NCBI GenBank assembly: GCA_964400685.1
Contig: CAYNVT010000079.1
Coordinates: forward strand, 1-18,441
Direction of reading: 5' to 3'
Origin: DATCTV01 sp964400685
GTDB lineage: Bacteria > Desulfobacterota > Desulfomonilia > UBA1062
DNA length: 18,441 bases
Shown here piece after piece: positions 16,015 to 18,441 of this stretch. The stretch's first letter is position 1; the number at the start of each line of letters is the position of its first letter. Position numbers and translations under genes: made by a program. The notes beneath the pieces are model-generated. The model was given only the letters and a program-made list of their open reading frames with translations. It was not told where the DNA came from and made no database searches.

Positions 16015-16100
16015 GAGTGCGGCCACATACACCCGTGCAAATACTGCCAGCCCCTGTCACCCATAAAAAAGCCAAATGGCAACACAATTTCAAGGTTCAA
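16011..16100 (-). other. Possible short leader ORF overlapping the start of the first FadL-like gene
   Basis: A strong AGGAGG (16104-16109) in the leader does not serve the FadL-like gene, whose frame is closed by a TGA between. Two short frames follow it. One starts at TTG 16100 (three bases away, too close to be ideal), runs 29 codons and ends in TGA at 16011-16013, overlapping the ATG of the FadL-like gene as ATGA. The other starts at TTG 16093 (ten bases away) and ends in TAA at 16007. Either could couple translation to the porin gene. It may equally be a relic. Confidence 0.22.
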
Positions 16101-16147
16101 TAACCTCCTCACCCCTTAATATAACAACGTTAATCTAATTAAATATA

Positions 16148-16163
16148 AGCAACCTGCGTGCCA
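16148..16163 (-). promoter_or_regulatory. Sigma-54 (-24/-12) promoter of the FadL / glycyl radical enzyme operon
   Basis: Read on the minus strand, TGGCACGCAGGTTGCT is an exact match to TGGCAC-N5-TTGCW with the required ten bases between GG and GC. Transcription would begin near 16137, about 120 bases before the first FadL-like gene. The six genes that follow are on one strand with gaps of at most 93 bases, so this is the likely main promoter of the cluster. It is nearly the same element as the one before the phospholipase gene at 1207-1222. Confidence 0.82.
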
Positions 16164-16192
16164 CACTCATCACTTTTCAAATATTTTAAAAT

Positions 16193-16230
16193 TGCTCTGC
16201 ATCTTGCTGAAATTACAGATATAAAGAGCA
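16193..16230. promoter_or_regulatory. Inverted repeat upstream of the operon promoter, possible activator site
   Basis: TGCTCT (16193-16198) and AGAGCA (16225-16230) are inverted repeats separated by 26 bases, 30-70 bases upstream of the -24 element. Sigma-54 activators usually bind dyads 80-150 bases upstream of the transcription start, so the position is roughly right. The arms are only six bases, so chance is not excluded. Confidence 0.22.
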
Positions 16231-16348
16231 TCAGCTATATTATTCCCGGATTGTAGATAACATTTATATATTCTATTAATATTTCCTTAAGAATATTTTT
16301 TCTCACATGACCGGCAAAGTATTTCATACCATCCAAGTCTTGTGCATT

Positions 16349-17035
16349 TTATATCCAGCCGAGAATACCCATAAAAACAATGAGGCAGACAAGGTCGAAG
16401 CCCAGTATCGATGCTGTCGCAATGGCTTTCGCTTTTATTGTCTTCATATCATGAACCCAGTATGCAACTGCATAGAACGGGAAATATCCAATCAGCCAGA
16501 TTATGAACGGGAACTTGATTTTCCACCATGAATATTCCCAGGTAAGGGCATTCAGAGCATTAAGTACGATCTCTATTATCACGCTCAGAGTGGTAAAGAA
16601 TATTATAAAGAACCATCTGTTCGGCATTCCCAGGATTTTCATATTCTTGTCTTCAGGCAGGACTATCGTTGTTGCTATTCCGAGTATTGCGAACATGAAG
16701 CATATCTCAATGTTTAATCCGATTAGAATCAGATATGCAGTGTCGCCGCCCGGTGCCCCCCATACCGGCGCATACTGGGTAAAATAGAATACGAGACCGT
16801 TCCATATCTCATTGAACCAGTCCATTCCCCAGAGCGCAAGCCCTGCAAAGACCACACTCCAGTTCTTTTTCGCCACCTGGGTGTGGTAAATGTAAATGAC
16901 CATTACAAGAATCGGTATTACATACCATTTAAACGTCGCCGGGTCTCTCAGAATGCCGAGCGCCTGAATCGAATACTCAGTCATGTTGTCCATGTTTTTG
17001 ACAATTGATAAAGCCTGTTCGGAAAACCCATTCAT
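16349..17035 (-). CDS. Six-helix integral membrane protein of unknown function
   Basis: A 228-residue protein that I do not recognise. The start is clear: AAAGGAGG lies five bases before the ATG at 17035, while upstream in-frame codons would run into the AT-rich intergenic DNA. After a hydrophilic N-terminus of 35 residues there are six likely membrane helices at about 36-52, 60-86, 98-125, 141-163, 174-195 and 204-226. It is rich in Trp, Tyr and Phe. Acidic or polar residues sit inside the helices: Asp72 and Glu76 in W-G-M-D-W-F-N-E-I-W-N, Glu110 in L-N-I-E-I-C-F and Glu155. That pattern suggests a buried site for a ligand, ion or cofactor and not just a structural anchor. It is divergent from the aminotransferase-like lipoprotein gene, with 191 bases between, and ends 185 bases before the sigma-54 promoter. 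A role beside either neighbour is a guess. Confidence 0.85.
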   Translation of the reverse strand: MNGFSEQALSIVKNMDNMTEYSIQALGILRDPATFKWYVIPILVMVIYIYHTQVAKKNWSVVFAGLALWGMDWFNEIWNGLVFYFTQYAPVWGAPGGDTAYLILIGLNIEICFMFAILGIATTIVLPEDKNMKILGMPNRWFFIIFFTTLSVIIEIVLNALNALTWEYSWWKIKFPFIIWLIGYFPFYAVAYWVHDMKTIKAKAIATASILGFDLVCLIVFMGILGWI

Positions 17036-17148
17036 AATAACCTCCTTTACTTGATTAATTAAAATTAGTCTTTTTTTTAAAAAATAAAAAATATAAAAAA
17101 TGAGAACAAACTTAGCAGTTAATATTACTCCTGCACTGTCCGATGGCC

Positions 17149-17179
17149 TTGACTGTCCTTCGTATAACTTTACTATTAA
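17149..17179 (+). promoter_or_regulatory. Weak sigma-70-like promoter candidate for the aminotransferase-like gene
   Basis: TTGACT (17149-17154) and TATTAA (17174-17179) are separated by 19 bases, longer than the usual 17. It precedes the ATG at 17227 by about 45 bases. The remaining divergent region (17036-17148) is an A/T-run-rich stretch with no convincing promoter for the membrane protein gene. Confidence 0.3.
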
Positions 17180-17226
17180 ATAAAACATGATTGTTGTGAT
17201 GTTTTTTTAATGGAGGTGGTGCAATA

Positions 17227-18441
17227 ATGGAATATTCTGCCGCTGACACACGTGATAAGGATGACAGCAACAGACTGACAAGAAATATATTAATCAAAGC
17301 AACTGGCCTTGCCGTTCTTGGTATTCTTTCAGGCTGCAGAGGCAGAACATCATACCTGGATACTACGCATGAAGAAGAACGTGCTTCAGCTTTTCTGACA
17401 TCAGATAAAATAGAAAAAACAGTTATAAACCTTTCTTCAAATATAAATCCCTGCGGACCTGCTTCTGAGGCTGTTTCAGCCATGAAGGAACAATTGTTTC
17501 GTAATGCAAGCCTTTCGGGCATCAATCGTTATCCTGATTTCATGTCTCTTAATATCAGGGCCAGTGCTGCCAGACTTAACCGTGTATCCCTGTTAAATAT
17601 CGTGCCGACTTGCGGCATATCGGAAGCTGTCAATATACTCTCAGAAGCATTCCTTGATGTAGGGGACGAGATAATCACAACTGACCCGGCATTTTTTCTC
17701 ATGGAACAGAAGGCCCTGGCGCAGGGGGCATCTGTCACCAAGGTGCCGTTAAAGGCTGATCATTCAACCGACCTCGATGAAATTATCAGAAGAATATCAA
17801 AAAAAACGAAGCTGATATATCTGATGAATCCCCATAATCCCTGCGGGACTATTATCAGAGACGATGAACTGAAAAGATTCATGACAAAACTCACGGCAGT
17901 GAACCTTTTCAGAAAAACAAAGGTTATTGCAGTTCTCGATCAGGCATATGGTGAATATGTCGTTGACCCGGATTACGGCAAAACCATTACCGGGTATGTT
18001 TCCTTGAGTCCTCTGGTCATTCTTCGTACGGCATCATTTGCCTATGGCATGCCCGGCTTAAGATGCGGTTATGCAATCGCCAGAAGGGACATCGCGGCCG
18101 AAATGGACGGAAGCCTTCTGTATTATATCAATTCTGCTCTTAACAGCGATGCGGTCTCCAGAATCACACCGGGCCACAAGGGATGGAAACACCCTGAGGG
18201 AAACATAAACCGCCTTGCGGAATCGGGCATGATGGCAGCGCTTGATCTCGGACAGGACCATATAAAAAATGTCAGAGATCAAAACAGGGAGGTCCTGGAA
18301 TGGCTTTACAGCGAGCTTGATTTATCCGGTCTGGGTTATATCCCGACGCAAGCAAATTTCCTCCTTATCGATCTTGGAAACAGGTCCGGCAAAGAAATAA
18401 AGGAAAAGCTGGGCATGATGAACATCTCGGTGCGCTCTGGT
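17227..18441 (+). CDS. Lipoprotein HisC-like fold-type I aminotransferase lacking the PLP lysine (3' end cut by window)
   Basis: The frame is open from the ATG at 17227, with GGAGGTG about eight bases before it, to the window edge (405 codons, incomplete). Residues 1-37 are an export signal with lipobox L-S-G-C (Cys37). The segment T-R-N-I-L-I-K before a mildly hydrophobic core resembles a Tat motif whose second Arg became Asn. The rest aligns by motif to histidinol-phosphate-aminotransferase-like enzymes: N-I-N-P-C-G-P (72-78), G-I-S-E (130-133), N-P-H-N-P-C-G (201-207), V-L-D-Q-A-Y (236-241, Asp238 for the pyridine nitrogen), G-L-R-C-G-Y (277-282, Arg279) and A-N-F-L-L (376-380). The Lys that forms the Schiff base, expected in S-K-A-Y-G, is Phe271 (codon TTT, 18037-18039). 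Normal transamination should therefore not work. It may bind PLP or a ligand without catalysis, or do another reaction. Confidence 0.85.
   Translation, partial: MEYSAADTRDKDDSNRLTRNILIKATGLAVLGILSGCRGRTSYLDTTHEEERASAFLTSDKIEKTVINLSSNINPCGPASEAVSAMKEQLFRNASLSGINRYPDFMSLNIRASAARLNRVSLLNIVPTCGISEAVNILSEAFLDVGDEIITTDPAFFLMEQKALAQGASVTKVPLKADHSTDLDEIIRRISKKTKLIYLMNPHNPCGTIIRDDELKRFMTKLTAVNLFRKTKVIAVLDQAYGEYVVDPDYGKTITGYVSLSPLVILRTASFAYGMPGLRCGYAIARRDIAAEMDGSLLYYINSALNSDAVSRITPGHKGWKHPEGNINRLAESGMMAALDLGQDHIKNVRDQNREVLEWLYSELDLSGLGYIPTQANFLLIDLGNRSGKEIKEKLGMMNISVRSG

Larger units (their letters stand above)
16015..16348. other. Intergenic region holding the operon leader and promoter
   Basis: This AT-rich 334-base gap lies between the operon's first gene and the end of the membrane protein gene, both read on the minus strand. 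It holds the leader with an orphan AGGAGG, the sigma-54 promoter and an upstream inverted repeat. The AATATT-N8-AATATT dyad followed by T at about 16280 is AT-only and too weak to call a terminator. Between 16240 and 16348 I see nothing else. Confidence 0.6.

Noticed and set aside
16059..16075. Terminator-like GCC-ATTT-GGC followed by six T on the minus strand in the operon leader
   Set aside because: The stem is only three base pairs, too weak to act as an intrinsic terminator or attenuator.
17036..17188. N-terminal extension of the six-helix membrane protein
   Set aside because: A near-perfect AAAGGAGG precedes the ATG at 17035, and the extension is translated low-complexity AT-rich spacer.
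17186..17209. AAAACAT/ATGTTTT inverted repeat with a T run before the aminotransferase-like gene
   Set aside because: It looks like a terminator, but no plus-strand gene ends before it; with AT-only arms it is most likely a chance dyad in an AT-rich spacer.

Overview
The window looks like the chromosome of an anaerobic Gram-negative bacterium, most like a sulfate-reducing or syntrophic member of the Desulfobacterota. The anaerobic lifestyle is inferred from an oxygen-sensitive glycyl radical enzyme and its radical-SAM activase. The Gram-negative envelope is inferred from two FadL-type outer-membrane proteins and several lipoproteins. The taxon is inferred from protein style only. I see no rRNA, tRNA, CRISPR array, insertion sequence or phage gene.

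Left part (1-2878, plus strand): an AT/GC-mixed left edge without a firm gene, a divergent CorA-family cation transporter, and a secreted lipoprotein of the Ca2+-dependent phosphoinositide phospholipase C type. The phospholipase gene has a consensus sigma-54 promoter 40 bases before its start codon. Facing it tail to tail, with 9 bases between, is a very large soluble hybrid histidine kinase (2888-6466, minus strand) with six PAS domains, a kinase core and a receiver. It has its own sigma-70-like promoter.

Central part (6639-16163, minus strand): a compact six-gene cluster read from a second consensus sigma-54 promoter at 16148-16163. The order of transcription is FadL-like porin, FadL-like porin, large lipoprotein with an Ig-like domain and a probable TULIP/BPI-like lipid-binding body, TetR-family regulator, glycyl radical enzyme fused to an N-terminal SCP2-like lipid-binding domain, and the dedicated activase. 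Spacing is 2, 33, 21 and 93 bases, then a 4-base overlap. My reading is a pathway that takes a hydrophobic substrate through the outer membrane (FadL), across the periplasm (TULIP-like lipoprotein) and into a radical enzyme that carries its own lipid-binding module. The substrate is unknown. The enzyme has the Cys-x-Glu active-site signature shared by radical dehydratases, C-N/C-S lyases and arylacetate decarboxylases.

Right part (16349-18441): an unrecognised six-helix membrane protein (minus) lies divergent from a lipoprotein-type, HisC-like fold-type I aminotransferase (plus, cut by the window edge). In the latter the Schiff-base lysine is replaced by phenylalanine while most other cofactor-site landmarks remain. 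This is the second unusual item in the window.

The best candidate for an undescribed system is the sigma-54-driven FadL / TULIP-like / SCP2-glycyl-radical-enzyme operon, possibly co-regulated with the phospholipase C lipoprotein that has the same promoter type.
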